Assembly: GCA_018693315.1 (NCBI GenBank) | Contig: JABHLR010000007.1 | Span: forward strand, 1 to 37,855 | Length of the DNA: 37,855 nucleotides | Origin: an archaeon | GTDB taxonomy: Archaea > Nanobdellota > Nanobdellia > Pacearchaeales > GW2011-AR1 | Reading direction: 5' to 3' | Shown: positions 18,792-27,478 of the stretch, piece after piece | Layout of the letters: every line of letters begins with the position of its first letter | Position numbering within the stretch: position 1 is the stretch's first letter | Notes under the pieces: generated by a model | The model's input: the letters and a program-made list of their open reading frames with translations, nothing else | The model's database searches: none | What the model was told of the DNA's origin: nothing | Program-made: the position numbers and the translations under genes

Positions 18792-20456
18792 TTACATCTC
18801 TTCAACAACTTCAATTCCCAACAAATCTAATCCACTCTTTAAAACATCCCTAAACTTCTTCACAAGCGCCAACCTAAATCCTTCCTCAACAGAACCCAAA
18901 ACAGGACACGCATGATAAAACTCATTAAACATCTGCGCCAACTCATAACAATAATTAGCAATCAAATTCGGAGCAAGCGAATCATAAGCCTTCGCAACAA
19001 CATCCCCAAACGAATCAATCTTCTTCAATAACTTAATCTCCTCGCTCTTCAAATCCAAAATCTTAACCTTCTTCTTGCTCTTAACTTTCCGAACAATCGA
19101 CGAAGCTCGAGCGTACGAATACAACAAATAAGGACCAGTATCTCCCTCAAAAGCAACCGCAGCATTCGGATCAAAAATTATATTCTTCTTCGGGTCCTGT
19201 TTCAACATAGAATATTTTATAGAAGCAATCGCAATCTTAAGCGCCTTCTCATCCAATTTCTTCCCAGGATTTTCACCCCTGTCTTTCAAACGACCAGAAG
19301 CAACATCCTTAACATTTTTCAAAAAATCACTATACAAAACATTATTCCCAGTCCTAGAACTCATCTTACCCTCAGGAAATCGAACCATTCCAAACGGCAA
19401 AACCCCATAACTCGCCGCTTCCTTCTTCAACCCCATCAACTCCAAAGTTTTAACCAACTGCTCAAAATGCATCTTCTGCTCGTTCCCAACAGTAACCAAA
19501 TAATTATCACTCTTAAATTCCTTGAACTTCTTCAAAGCAAGAACAATATCCTTCGCCGAATACAAAACAGTCCCATCCCTTCTAAGCAAAACCCAAACCC
19601 CCAAGTTATATTTCTTCAAATCCATAAACACAGCATCATCCTTCTTCGCAATTTTTTTATCCAGCAAATCAAGCGCCTTATCTCTAGCATCAGCTTCAAA
19701 CTCGCCCTCAAACAAACCTACATCAAAATGCGCACCAAGCTCTGAATAAATCCTATCCCAAGACTTTATCGACGCCGCTCGAGTCTTCTTCCACAAATCA
19801 CTAATCTCCTTATCGCTCTTATCTTCAATCTTCTGATTAATCTCATCAACCTCCTCCTGCAACTTCTCATTCTTCGCCAACCTCTTCACCGCATCAACAT
19901 AAATCCCAGCAATCCAAGATTCATCATCACTCAACTTTTCCTTCGCATGATATTTCTTATAACACCAAATCCATTTAGCAATATGCATCCCAGTATCTCC
20001 ACTATAATTCATCTGAACAACTTTCTCTCCAGAAGCTCTAAAAATTCTAGCCAAACTCTCCCCAAGAGAAGTCCCACGAATATGCCCAACATGAAACGCT
20101 TTATGTGTGTTCGGCTGCGAATATTCAACCAACCGAGTTTTCCCCTTCCCTTTAACAATTTTCCCTCCATCCTTCAAAACCCTCTCAGCCAAAATCTTCT
20201 TATCAACAAAAAAATTCACATAAGCCCCCTTAAAATCCACATTAGAAATATCCGTCTTCTTCAAATCCTTCCGCAACTTCTCAGCCAACTCCTCAGCAAT
20301 CAACATCGGATTCTTCTTCAACTTCTTCGATAAAACAAAACACGGAAACGCAAAATCCCCCATCTCATCCTTCGGCGGAATCTCAACTAGTCTCTCGACT
20401 TCACCAACTTTCAAACCAGTCTCATTCGAAACCAACTTAACAATAATATCTTTCAT
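18792..20456 (-). CDS. argS: Arginyl-tRNA synthetase
   Basis: VEYSQPNTHKAFHVGHIRGTSLGESLARIF, KDIVLALKKF, GMVRFPEGKMSSRTGNNV; start placed at MKDIIVKLV. Confidence 0.95.
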   Translation of the reverse strand: MKDIIVKLVSNETGLKVGEVERLVEIPPKDEMGDFAFPCFVLSKKLKKNPMLIAEELAEKLRKDLKKTDISNVDFKGAYVNFFVDKKILAERVLKDGGKIVKGKGKTRLVEYSQPNTHKAFHVGHIRGTSLGESLARIFRASGEKVVQMNYSGDTGMHIAKWIWCYKKYHAKEKLSDDESWIAGIYVDAVKRLAKNEKLQEEVDEINQKIEDKSDKEISDLWKKTRAASIKSWDRIYSELGAHFDVGLFEGEFEADARDKALDLLDKKIAKKDDAVFMDLKKYNLGVWVLLRRDGTVLYSAKDIVLALKKFKEFKSDNYLVTVGNEQKMHFEQLVKTLELMGLKKEAASYGVLPFGMVRFPEGKMSSRTGNNVLYSDFLKNVKDVASGRLKDRGENPGKKLDEKALKIAIASIKYSMLKQDPKKNIIFDPNAAVAFEGDTGPYLLYSYARASSIVRKVKSKKKVKILDLKSEEIKLLKKIDSFGDVVAKAYDSLAPNLIANYCYELAQMFNEFYHACPVLGSVEEGFRLALVKKFRDVLKSGLDLLGIEVVEEM

Positions 20457-20504
20457 AAAACCAGAAACCAAAACCATTATAAAAACATTCGCCCTTAACA
20501 AATC

Positions 20505-20870
20505 ATGGCAACACCCTGGCTAATAATCACAATCGCCGCACTAATAGTAATTCTCGGCATCGTCGCAATCTTCAACAAAAAGAAAAGCAAAACCCCAACC
20601 GACTACAAAACACTTTTCACAATCGGACTCGTCTGGCTTCCTTTCGGTATAATCATGAGATTCTTTGGCGGCGCATCAAATTCAATCGGAACAATTTTCG
20701 CAATTCTCGGATTCTTCTATTTGGTCATCGGAATCGCGAACAAAAACAAATGGAAAAAACGAAAAGTAACAACTAAAGAACAAAAAAGAATGTTATGGTT
20801 CACAATCGCAGGACTAATCCTTTTCATCATCCTCGGTATCATATACATCATACTTAAAACAAAATGTTAA
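20505..20870 (+). CDS. Small membrane protein
   Basis: 121 aa, about four hydrophobic segments. Confidence 0.7.
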   Translation: MATPWLIITIAALIVILGIVAIFNKKKSKTPTDYKTLFTIGLVWLPFGIIMRFFGGASNSIGTIFAILGFFYLVIGIANKNKWKKRKVTTKEQKRMLWFTIAGLILFIILGIIYIILKTKC

Positions 20871-21076
20871 ACATCGAAGCAATAATCTGGTACATATTCT
20901 TACTAGACAGCGTTGGCGCAAACATCATGGCATGGATCTTCCCAAAATGGGCAAAGAAAAATCTAAAAAAATTCTGGAAACACATCCCTGTCACAAAAGC
21001 TTGGGCAGCACTCTACCTAGCGCTAATCCTATGGGTCGGCTGCACATTATACAGACTAGGAATCTTACCATATTAA
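20864..21076 (+). CDS. Small membrane protein
   Basis: 70 aa hydrophobic ORF overlapping the previous gene. Confidence 0.65.
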   Translation: MLNIEAIIWYIFLLDSVGANIMAWIFPKWAKKNLKKFWKHIPVTKAWAALYLALILWVGCTLYRLGILPY

Positions 21077-21077
21077 A

Positions 21078-21239
21078 ATGAGCGAAGAAATAAAAAGACG
21101 AGAAACGAAATCCGAACTTGCCGAATCATTAATCGGAATGGCCATACTTATAGGTGCTGCCGCAACAACTGTATATTTCGCAGCAACACAATACATCGCA
21201 CAATCAGATCCACTCGCATACCTTCCATTCGCTCAATAA
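21078..21239 (+). CDS. Small single-TM protein (53 aa), absent from the ORF track
   Basis: MSEEIKRRETKSELAESLIGMAILIGAAATTVYFAATQYIAQSDPLAYLPFAQ; adjacent to preceding ORF. Confidence 0.65.
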   Translation: MSEEIKRRETKSELAESLIGMAILIGAAATTVYFAATQYIAQSDPLAYLPFAQ

Positions 21240-21446
21240 CTACTTCTTAAAAATCAACAAACTTATCGCAAATCCAACAATAACCCTAGGCAACTCAACA
21301 AAAACAGTCCACCCAAAAACACCCAAGGGAACATTGTGCGGCACAACCCCAAACCTCTCAAACAAAGCCATCGTCAACGTAAGATAAATCGCCCAATAAA
21401 CAATCATTCCAATAATATTACCCCAACCAACTTTTTTCTTCACCAT
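21240..21446 (-). CDS. Small membrane protein
   Basis: 68 aa with two hydrophobic segments; convergent, stop codon abutting the previous gene. Confidence 0.6.
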   Translation of the reverse strand: MVKKKVGWGNIIGMIVYWAIYLTLTMALFERFGVVPHNVPLGVFGWTVFVELPRVIVGFAISLLIFKK

Positions 21447-21481
21447 CCTAGAATAACTAACAATTCAAACTATAAAAACTT

Positions 21482-23170
21482 TTAGAAAACAGCCCACTTT
21501 CCCTTAGCCTTCTGCTCCCTATCCTTAACCGACCCCAACTTATTAATCCGCGGCCGCCCACTATCCTTATCCTTCCTCAAAGTAATATCTAAACTCTCAA
21601 GCAACGAAGAAATCCCAGTCTCAAAATCAACAATAGAAGAAGCCTCCCCACGAACTCCACTCTCTCCCCAAAAATTAATAATAGAATCTGCCAAATACGA
21701 AACAAGAAGCAAATCATGGTCAACTACAAACGCAGTCTTTTCCCTCTCAATCATAATTTCCTTAATCGCCTTCGCCACAACAATCCTTTCCTCAACATCC
21801 AAATAAGCAGACGGCTCATCAATCAAATAAACATCAGCATCCTTCGCCAAACACCTAGCAACCGAAAACCTCTGCAACTCCCCACCACTCAAGGCCGACA
21901 ACTTCTTTCCAACCAAAACCCCGAGATTAAACGTCGACGCCAACTTCTTATTTATCTTCTCCCTAAACATAATATCTCGAACCGTCTCATCCGAATCCGT
22001 AAACAAATACTGCGGCTTATACGAAATCTCCAAATCCAAATCAAGCTTCCCATTAGTCGTCTCAATCTCTCCGGCCAAAGCCCGAACAAAAGTCGTCTTC
22101 CCGGTTCCATTCTTCCCCAAAACACCAACCACATGATTCTGATGAATCTCGCCAGCCTCAGTCTTAAATTCAAAACCACTTTCAAACTTCAAATCAAAAG
22201 CCGGCCACTCAGCAATCTTCGCCCCACTCATCGCTGGATTCTTCGTAAAATTAAAGCTCAAAGGCTTATCCCTAATCCTCAAATTCTCCTCTTTCAAAAA
22301 ACCATTCAAATAAGCATTAACCCCAACCTTCGAACTCTTAACCCCAGACACAGTCCCAAACGCACCCTGACCACCGAAAAACACATTCAAATAATCCGTC
22401 AAATAATCCAGAATCAAAAGATCATGCTCAACAACAATCAAAGTTTTTTCCTTAGCAATCTCCTTCAAAAAATCTGAAACTCTCAACCTCTCCCCAATAT
22501 CCAAAAACGCCAAAGGCTCATCAAAGAAATAAACATCAGCATCGCCAAGCGAAGCCGCCAAAATCGCAACCCTCTGTAACTCACCACCAGAAAGCTTATT
22601 CATCTTATTCCCCAAAACCTGAGTCACGCCCAACCTCTCAGCCAACTTCTCAATATCTTTCTTAGAACCACGCTTCTTCAACAACTCCATCACGCCAACA
22701 TCAATAGCAAGCGACGACAAATTTTGCGGCTTATAGGAAATCTTCTTATCCTTCAAATTATCAAAATAAGTCTGCAACTCAGTCCCCTTAAATCTCGAAA
22801 CATCAATCTCCTCAGTCCCAGCCAAAATCTTCACAGCAGTCGACTTCCCAATTCCATTCCGCCCAAGCAATCCCAAAATCGAACCCTCCTTCGGCGTCGG
22901 CAAACCATACAAAGCAAATCCATTATCACCATAACGATAAATCAAATCCTCCTCGCTCACCGACGGCAAATTAATAATATCAATCGCGCCAAACGGACAC
23001 CTCTTTACACAAATCGCACAACCAACACACGTATTCTCATCAATCGCACACTTCGGATCAACAGTCACACAGCTATCATATTCCTTCTTCTCAACCGGAC
23101 AATACTTCTTACACTCATGCCCACACACAGTCGGCTTACATTTTTCCTTATGAACTATAGCTAATTTCAT
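21482..23170 (-). CDS. ABCE1/Rli1 ribosome-recycling ATPase
   Basis: N-terminal Cys-rich Fe-S region (CVGCAICVKRCPFGAIDIINLP), two ABC cassettes (GRNGIGKST, GKNGTGKTT; two LSGGELQR); start placed at MKLAIVHKEKCKP. Confidence 0.96.
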   Translation of the reverse strand: MKLAIVHKEKCKPTVCGHECKKYCPVEKKEYDSCVTVDPKCAIDENTCVGCAICVKRCPFGAIDIINLPSVSEEDLIYRYGDNGFALYGLPTPKEGSILGLLGRNGIGKSTAVKILAGTEEIDVSRFKGTELQTYFDNLKDKKISYKPQNLSSLAIDVGVMELLKKRGSKKDIEKLAERLGVTQVLGNKMNKLSGGELQRVAILAASLGDADVYFFDEPLAFLDIGERLRVSDFLKEIAKEKTLIVVEHDLLILDYLTDYLNVFFGGQGAFGTVSGVKSSKVGVNAYLNGFLKEENLRIRDKPLSFNFTKNPAMSGAKIAEWPAFDLKFESGFEFKTEAGEIHQNHVVGVLGKNGTGKTTFVRALAGEIETTNGKLDLDLEISYKPQYLFTDSDETVRDIMFREKINKKLASTFNLGVLVGKKLSALSGGELQRFSVARCLAKDADVYLIDEPSAYLDVEERIVVAKAIKEIMIEREKTAFVVDHDLLLVSYLADSIINFWGESGVRGEASSIVDFETGISSLLESLDITLRKDKDSGRPRINKLGSVKDREQKAKGKWAVF

Positions 23171-23275
23171 ATTATACAAAATAAAAATCAAGTTTTAAAC
23201 CTTCTCAAAACCCAAATCTGTCTTAACCCCAAAGTAATCGCTTAAACTTAAATACATTAAATATCATATAATATA

Positions 23276-23330
23276 ACATTACTTCGGTAATGTAAGGATG
23301 ATAGGCTTCGGTTTTTCATCCTTTTTTTAT
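23276..23330 (+). ncRNA. Candidate small structured RNA: two cUUCGg hairpins plus T-tract
   Basis: ACATTAC-TTCG-GTAATGT then AAGGATGA-T-AGGC-TTCG-GTTT-T-TCATCCTT then TTTTT; TATA-like AACTTAAATACA about 25-30 nt upstream. Confidence 0.5.
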
Positions 23331-23356
23331 TTAATTTATAAACTTTATAATATTAT

Positions 23357-23560
23357 CTAACACTTAGTCCCGCACTCTTGACAAAACTTCTGCCCAGATT
23401 CAATCGGCCAACCACAATCACATCGCCTCTGCTTCTCAACTTTCTTCTCTTCAGCAACCTCATAATCACTCCGCCCAGAAAGCACCTTCCCCATAATCTT
23501 ACGAATCTTATCCTTATCTTCCCCTTCTTCCTGGTATTTTGTCAAATCAAATCCATCCAT
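23357..23560 (-). CDS. Small zinc-ribbon protein
   Basis: C-terminal CDCGWPIESGQKFCQECGTKC. Confidence 0.7.
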   Translation of the reverse strand: MDGFDLTKYQEEGEDKDKIRKIMGKVLSGRSDYEVAEEKKVEKQRRCDCGWPIESGQKFCQECGTKC

Positions 23561-23594
23561 ATTATCTTAAATAAAAATCCTCTTTTAAATTTTA

Positions 23595-23804
23595 TTATAC
23601 TCGCCTAATAACCTTAAATTTCTTCTTAAACATCTTCTGTTTCTGCAAAGAAATAACCCCCTCAACAGCAACCCCAAGTCCAGCCAAAAACCAAAACCAA
23701 TCAGAATCAATATTAAAACCAAAAACCAATTTCAAAAAAACAACCACCGCAATTAAAAGCCCGACGACAATCACCAAAATATAACTCGCATTATCCAATT
23801 TCAT
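23595..23804 (-). CDS. Small membrane protein (2 TM)
   Basis: 69 aa ORF with two hydrophobic helices. Confidence 0.6.
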   Translation of the reverse strand: MKLDNASYILVIVVGLLIAVVVFLKLVFGFNIDSDWFWFLAGLGVAVEGVISLQKQKMFKKKFKVIRRV

Positions 23805-23854
23805 AACAACAAAAAATCAGAAGCTTTTATAAATCTTCACAAACCTTTTACACA

Positions 23855-24019
23855 ATGGCAGAGAAATGCGAACTATGCAAAGAAGAAATCAAAACAACAT
23901 TCCTCGATAAGTTAGACGGAACACTGATAAAAACAGGCGAAGGCGAAACATCAAAAAAACATTTTATCTGCTCATCCTGCCAAAAAGAACACAAAGAAAC
24001 TCTAAAAGAAAAACTCTAA
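23855..24019 (+). CDS. Small zinc-binding protein (54 aa), absent from the ORF track
   Basis: MAEKCELCKEEIKTTFLDKLDGTLIKTGEGETSKKHFICSSCQKEHKETLKEKL; paired CxxC; TATA-like upstream. Confidence 0.75.
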   Translation: MAEKCELCKEEIKTTFLDKLDGTLIKTGEGETSKKHFICSSCQKEHKETLKEKL

Positions 24020-24020
24020 A

Positions 24021-25064
24021 CTACTTCTTCTTTAAGTGAACATCCATCTGGGGGAAAGGGATCTCAACGCCAGCCTTATTCAAAGCCTTGTAAATCTTAG
24101 TATTCGCCTCATCAACCGCATTCGCCTTATTATCAAAAGAATCAACATAAAAATAAGCCTTAAAATTCAAAGCAGAATCCGCCATCTCAAGAAACCTAAC
24201 AACAGTATCTTCACTATCATCCAAATCAGTCATAGTCTTCAGCTCCTTCAAAACAATTCTTTTTACCTTATCAACATCAGAACCATAAGCAACGCCAAAC
24301 ATAATAGTCACCCTGGTCTTCGGATCAGGCAAAGCAACATTCTGAATCATACTATCTGCCAATTTATTATTCGGAACAATGATCAACTCATTATCAAAAG
24401 TCCTAATCTTCGTGCTTCTAAGTCCAACCTTCAAAATCTTCCCCTTAACATCCGTCCCTAAATAAACCAAGTCATTAACCCTAACAGACTTATCAATAAT
24501 AACTGAAATACCTGAAAAAATATTACTCAAAATAGGCTGCAAAGCAAGAGCAAGAGCAAGTCCAGCGATACCAAGCCCAGCCAAAAACGGACCAATCTCA
24601 ACACCCCAAATATCTAAAATATAAATAAAAACCAAAACAAATAACGCAACCTTAACCGCCCCATGAATCAACGAAATAATATTATCATCCATCTCATTTT
24701 TCGTCCTTTTGGAAAGTTTCTTCAGCGCCCTAAAGAGAACCAGATCAACAACAAAATAAATCAGCATCCCAATAGCGACCGCCACCAATGTAAATCCGAG
24801 ACCATCCAGAATAGAAGCCAACCCTTCCCCAACAGCTAACTCCGGCAACATAACAAGAAAAGCAATCCCAAAAGAAAGCATAGACAACGGAAACGACGAC
24901 TTTCCAATAATCATATCATCCAAATCCGTCTTCGTTTTTGCAGTAAGCCTAGTAACGACATAGGTCAAAATTCCCAACGCCAATCTAAATACGATTAAAG
25001 AAACTACAAAAACTACAAAAGCTCTTAAATACTCATTCTCAATACCAATATAGGCTCCAAACAT
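24021..25064 (-). CDS. MscS-family mechanosensitive channel
   Basis: GLGIAGLALALALQPILSNIFSGISVIIDKSVRVNDLV and following beta domain. Confidence 0.93.
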   Translation of the reverse strand: MFGAYIGIENEYLRAFVVFVVSLIVFRLALGILTYVVTRLTAKTKTDLDDMIIGKSSFPLSMLSFGIAFLVMLPELAVGEGLASILDGLGFTLVAVAIGMLIYFVVDLVLFRALKKLSKRTKNEMDDNIISLIHGAVKVALFVLVFIYILDIWGVEIGPFLAGLGIAGLALALALQPILSNIFSGISVIIDKSVRVNDLVYLGTDVKGKILKVGLRSTKIRTFDNELIIVPNNKLADSMIQNVALPDPKTRVTIMFGVAYGSDVDKVKRIVLKELKTMTDLDDSEDTVVRFLEMADSALNFKAYFYVDSFDNKANAVDEANTKIYKALNKAGVEIPFPQMDVHLKKK

Positions 25065-25099
25065 AGAATAGCAAAAAGAAGTTATTTTATATAACTTAC

Positions 25100-25172
25100 G
25101 CCTCCGTAGCTCAGTTGATAGAGCGCTTCACTCGTAATGAAGAGGTCACGGGTTTGACTCCCGTCGGAGGCT
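25100..25172 (+). tRNA. tRNA-Thr(CGT)
   Basis: Acceptor GCCTCCG/CGGAGGC, anticodon stem-loop CTTCA-CTCGTAA-TGAAG, T loop TTTGACTC. Confidence 0.95.
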
Positions 25173-25543
25173 TACTCATCCTTAGTCAACTCACACCCAC
25201 TCAATTCAGCCAACTTCTCAAATGATTGAAACCCGGGATAACTCTCCCCACCAATAACCCACGTAGGATAGCCGCCGACTAAAGCAGCCAAACAGACATC
25301 CCTCTGTCTATCACAATCAACGTAATTAACAAAATCAAAACTATCTCCAAATAAATCCTTCTGCGACCTGCAAACATGACACCACTCAGTACCATACATA
25401 GTCGCCCCACTCTCACCTAAACAACTAGCAAACTCATCATACTCACCAGATCCACTCGGCCAAACCACATACAACAAAACAAGAGCAACTATCAACCCAA
25501 TATAAAACCCAGGGTTCTGCCACATCTTCATTTTATTCGCCAT
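25172..25543 (-). CDS. Membrane-anchored thioredoxin-fold protein
   Basis: N-terminal TM; ATMYGTEWCHVCRSQKDLFG (CHVC) and GGYPTWVIGGESYPGFQ (cis-Pro region). Confidence 0.85.
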   Translation of the reverse strand: MANKMKMWQNPGFYIGLIVALVLLYVVWPSGSGEYDEFASCLGESGATMYGTEWCHVCRSQKDLFGDSFDFVNYVDCDRQRDVCLAALVGGYPTWVIGGESYPGFQSFEKLAELSGCELTKDE

Positions 25544-25613
25544 CTTAAATTATACCAACTTCCATATTTAAACATTCACAAAAAATAAAAAATAAAATTA
25601 ATTTGCATCGGAT

Positions 25614-25826
25614 TTATCTTCCACCGCATCCACAACTCTTTCCGACTTTAGCGCCACAAGCAGCATTGGAACAAGTATTCCCAGCACTACATCCACCGCC
25701 GCAAGTCGCAGCAACAGAAGCTTCGCCTTCAGAATCAGCAACTACATTCCCCTGAATCGCACCAACAGCTGCAAACCCCACAACGACAAGCGCCACAACA
25801 ACCGCAATCATTAACCATGTTTTCAT
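25614..25826 (-). CDS. Secreted or membrane-anchored Cys-rich small protein
   Basis: TM/signal MKTWLMIAVVVALVVVGFAAVGAIQG then CGGGCSAGNTCSNAACGAKVGKSCGCGGR. Confidence 0.75.
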   Translation of the reverse strand: MKTWLMIAVVVALVVVGFAAVGAIQGNVVADSEGEASVAATCGGGCSAGNTCSNAACGAKVGKSCGCGGR

Positions 25827-25889
25827 TTTAACCTCCCTATATTTAATTCCATAAAAAACCTAAATTAACTTTCTATATAACCACTTCGC

Positions 25890-25903
25890 TGAAACTAGTT
25901 TCA
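25890..25903. promoter_or_regulatory. Perfect palindrome TGAAACTAGTTTCA upstream of the Cys-rich protein promoter
   Basis: 14-bp perfect palindrome just upstream of minus-strand TATA-like GGTTATATAGAAAG. Confidence 0.4.
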
Positions 25904-26395
25904 ACGCACCAAAACAATAATATTATTCATCCCTCGACGCTTCCTCTCAACAATTCCCTTCGCCTCCAACTTATCAACCAACCTCGTCATCTTAACCTTC
26001 CCAACCCCAAGCTCATCCATAACACTCTTCTGGAAAAACGCCCCATGCTCCCTCTTCAAAATCCCAACAACCTTCTTTTCATCAGCATCCAATTTACTCA
26101 TATCAATCCTCTTCGCCCGCGATTTCGCCTTAACCTTCTTCACAATAATCCTCTCATGCTCCTTACTAAAAATTAAAAACAACCCAATCACCAAAACCAA
26201 CCCAGCAATAATCAAACTCAAATTCGTCTGCATCGAAATCGTATCATACATCTGACAGGCCGTCCCATGATCACAAGTCTCATCAACAATATCCTTCATC
26301 CCAGAATTAAAAAGCAAAATAATCGCAACTATCATAACTGCAATTCCAACAATCAAAAACCCCACGTTCTTATTTCTCATATAACATAAAAACAA
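25901..26395 (-). CDS. Membrane-anchored winged-HTH regulator
   Basis: Two TM helices flanking loop DETCDHGTACQMYD; C-terminal LDADEKKVVGILKREHGAFFQKSVMDELGVGKVKMTRLVDKLEAKGIVERKRRGMNNIIVL. Confidence 0.85.
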   Translation of the reverse strand: MFLCYMRNKNVGFLIVGIAVMIVAIILLFNSGMKDIVDETCDHGTACQMYDTISMQTNLSLIIAGLVLVIGLFLIFSKEHERIIVKKVKAKSRAKRIDMSKLDADEKKVVGILKREHGAFFQKSVMDELGVGKVKMTRLVDKLEAKGIVERKRRGMNNIIVLVR

Positions 26396-26431
26396 ATTCT
26401 CTATAAAAAACTATCCTTAACACTGAAGACA

Positions 26432-26516
26432 TGTGGGAGACAGGATTTGAACCTGCGTAGGCATAAGCCACAGCCTCTTAAGGGCTGCCCGTTTGACCGG
26501 ACTCCGGCACTCCCAC
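26432..26516 (-). tRNA. tRNA-Leu(TAA)
   Basis: Minus strand GTGGGAG...CAGCC-CTTAAGA-GGCTG...GGTTCAAATCC...CTCCCACA; long variable arm. Confidence 0.95.
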
Positions 26517-26687
26517 ACATAAATACGCACTAAAAAGAGATTATAAAATTATCGGAGAGCCAAATAGTGCTATGGTGCGGGGGTGAGTAATTCGCTCCGA
26601 ATAAAATAATTTTGAAAAAATTATTATTTTATGAGGTGCAAATTGCGAAAAGGGTTTTGAGCTTGTTCAAATCACGCCCGAAAGCGA

Positions 26688-26763
26688 TAGCGGGGGCGGG
26701 ATTTGAACCACGCGACCTTGAGGTTATGGGCCTCACGAGCTGACCAGACTGCTCCACCCCGCT
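26688..26763 (-). tRNA. Initiator tRNA-Met(CAT)
   Basis: Minus strand AGCGGGGTGGAGCAGTCTGGTCAGCTCGTGAGGCCCATAACCTCAAGGTCGCGTGGTTCAAATCCCGCCCCCGCTA; A1/CCCCGCTA initiator hallmarks. Confidence 0.95.
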
Positions 26764-26815
26764 ATAAAAGAACCTAACCAAAAACCCTTATAAACATTAT
26801 TGTTCTACCAACTCC

Positions 26816-27478
26816 ATGACACTATTACTCGGAATCGACGATGCTGGACGCGGACCAGTCCTAGGCCCAATGGTACTAGCCGGAGTCATAATCGAACCAT
26901 CTGAAGAGCAAACAATCAAAAACTGGGGCGCAAAAGACTCAAAACTCCTAACCCCAAAAAAGCGAGGCGAAATAAAAGAAAACATAGAAAACAGATACAA
27001 ACACCACATCGAAACCTCATCACCAAAAGAAATCGACAACCACAAAAACCTCAACACACTCGAAGCAGAAAAAGCCGCAAAAATAATCAACGAACTAACA
27101 AAAGACATAAGAGAAAAAGTCCAAGTCATAATCGACTGCCCATCAGTAAACATCGAGTCCTGGACAAACGACGTCCAAAAATTAATCCGCAAACCAGAAA
27201 TAATTCAACTATCCTGCGAACACAAAGCCGACCTTAACCATCCAATCGTATCAGCCGCATCAATAATCGCAAAAGAAAAACGAGAAGATGAAATCTACAA
27301 ATTAAAACTCCAACTCAAAACCGACTTCGGTTCAGGCTACCCAGCCGACCCAAAAACAAAAGAATTCATAGCAGAAAATTTCGACAACCCAAAATACAAT
27401 ACTATAATTCGATTCTCATGGAACACGGTAAAAAAACTAATCAAAGCCAAAGAAGCAAACCAACAAAAACTATTCTAA
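26816..27478 (+). CDS. rnhB: Ribonuclease HII
   Basis: LLGIDDAGRGPVLGPMVLAGV, SKLLTPKKR, AASIIAKEKRE, GSGYPADPKT. Confidence 0.95.
   Translation: MTLLLGIDDAGRGPVLGPMVLAGVIIEPSEEQTIKNWGAKDSKLLTPKKRGEIKENIENRYKHHIETSSPKEIDNHKNLNTLEAEKAAKIINELTKDIREKVQVIIDCPSVNIESWTNDVQKLIRKPEIIQLSCEHKADLNHPIVSAASIIAKEKREDEIYKLKLQLKTDFGSGYPADPKTKEFIAENFDNPKYNTIIRFSWNTVKKLIKAKEANQQKLF

Noticed and set aside
26570-26690. Possible extra or split tRNA gene on the + strand (GGGGGTGAGTAATTCG...GTTCAAATCACGCCCG)
   Set aside because: The sequences flanking TTCAAATC do not form a T stem and no anticodon arm is apparent.
2168-26809. Shared 12-mer TTATTGTTCTAC upstream of tRNA-Ser and rnhB
   Set aside because: Tens of repeated 12-mer pairs are expected by chance in an AT-biased 38-kb window; no further extension of similarity.
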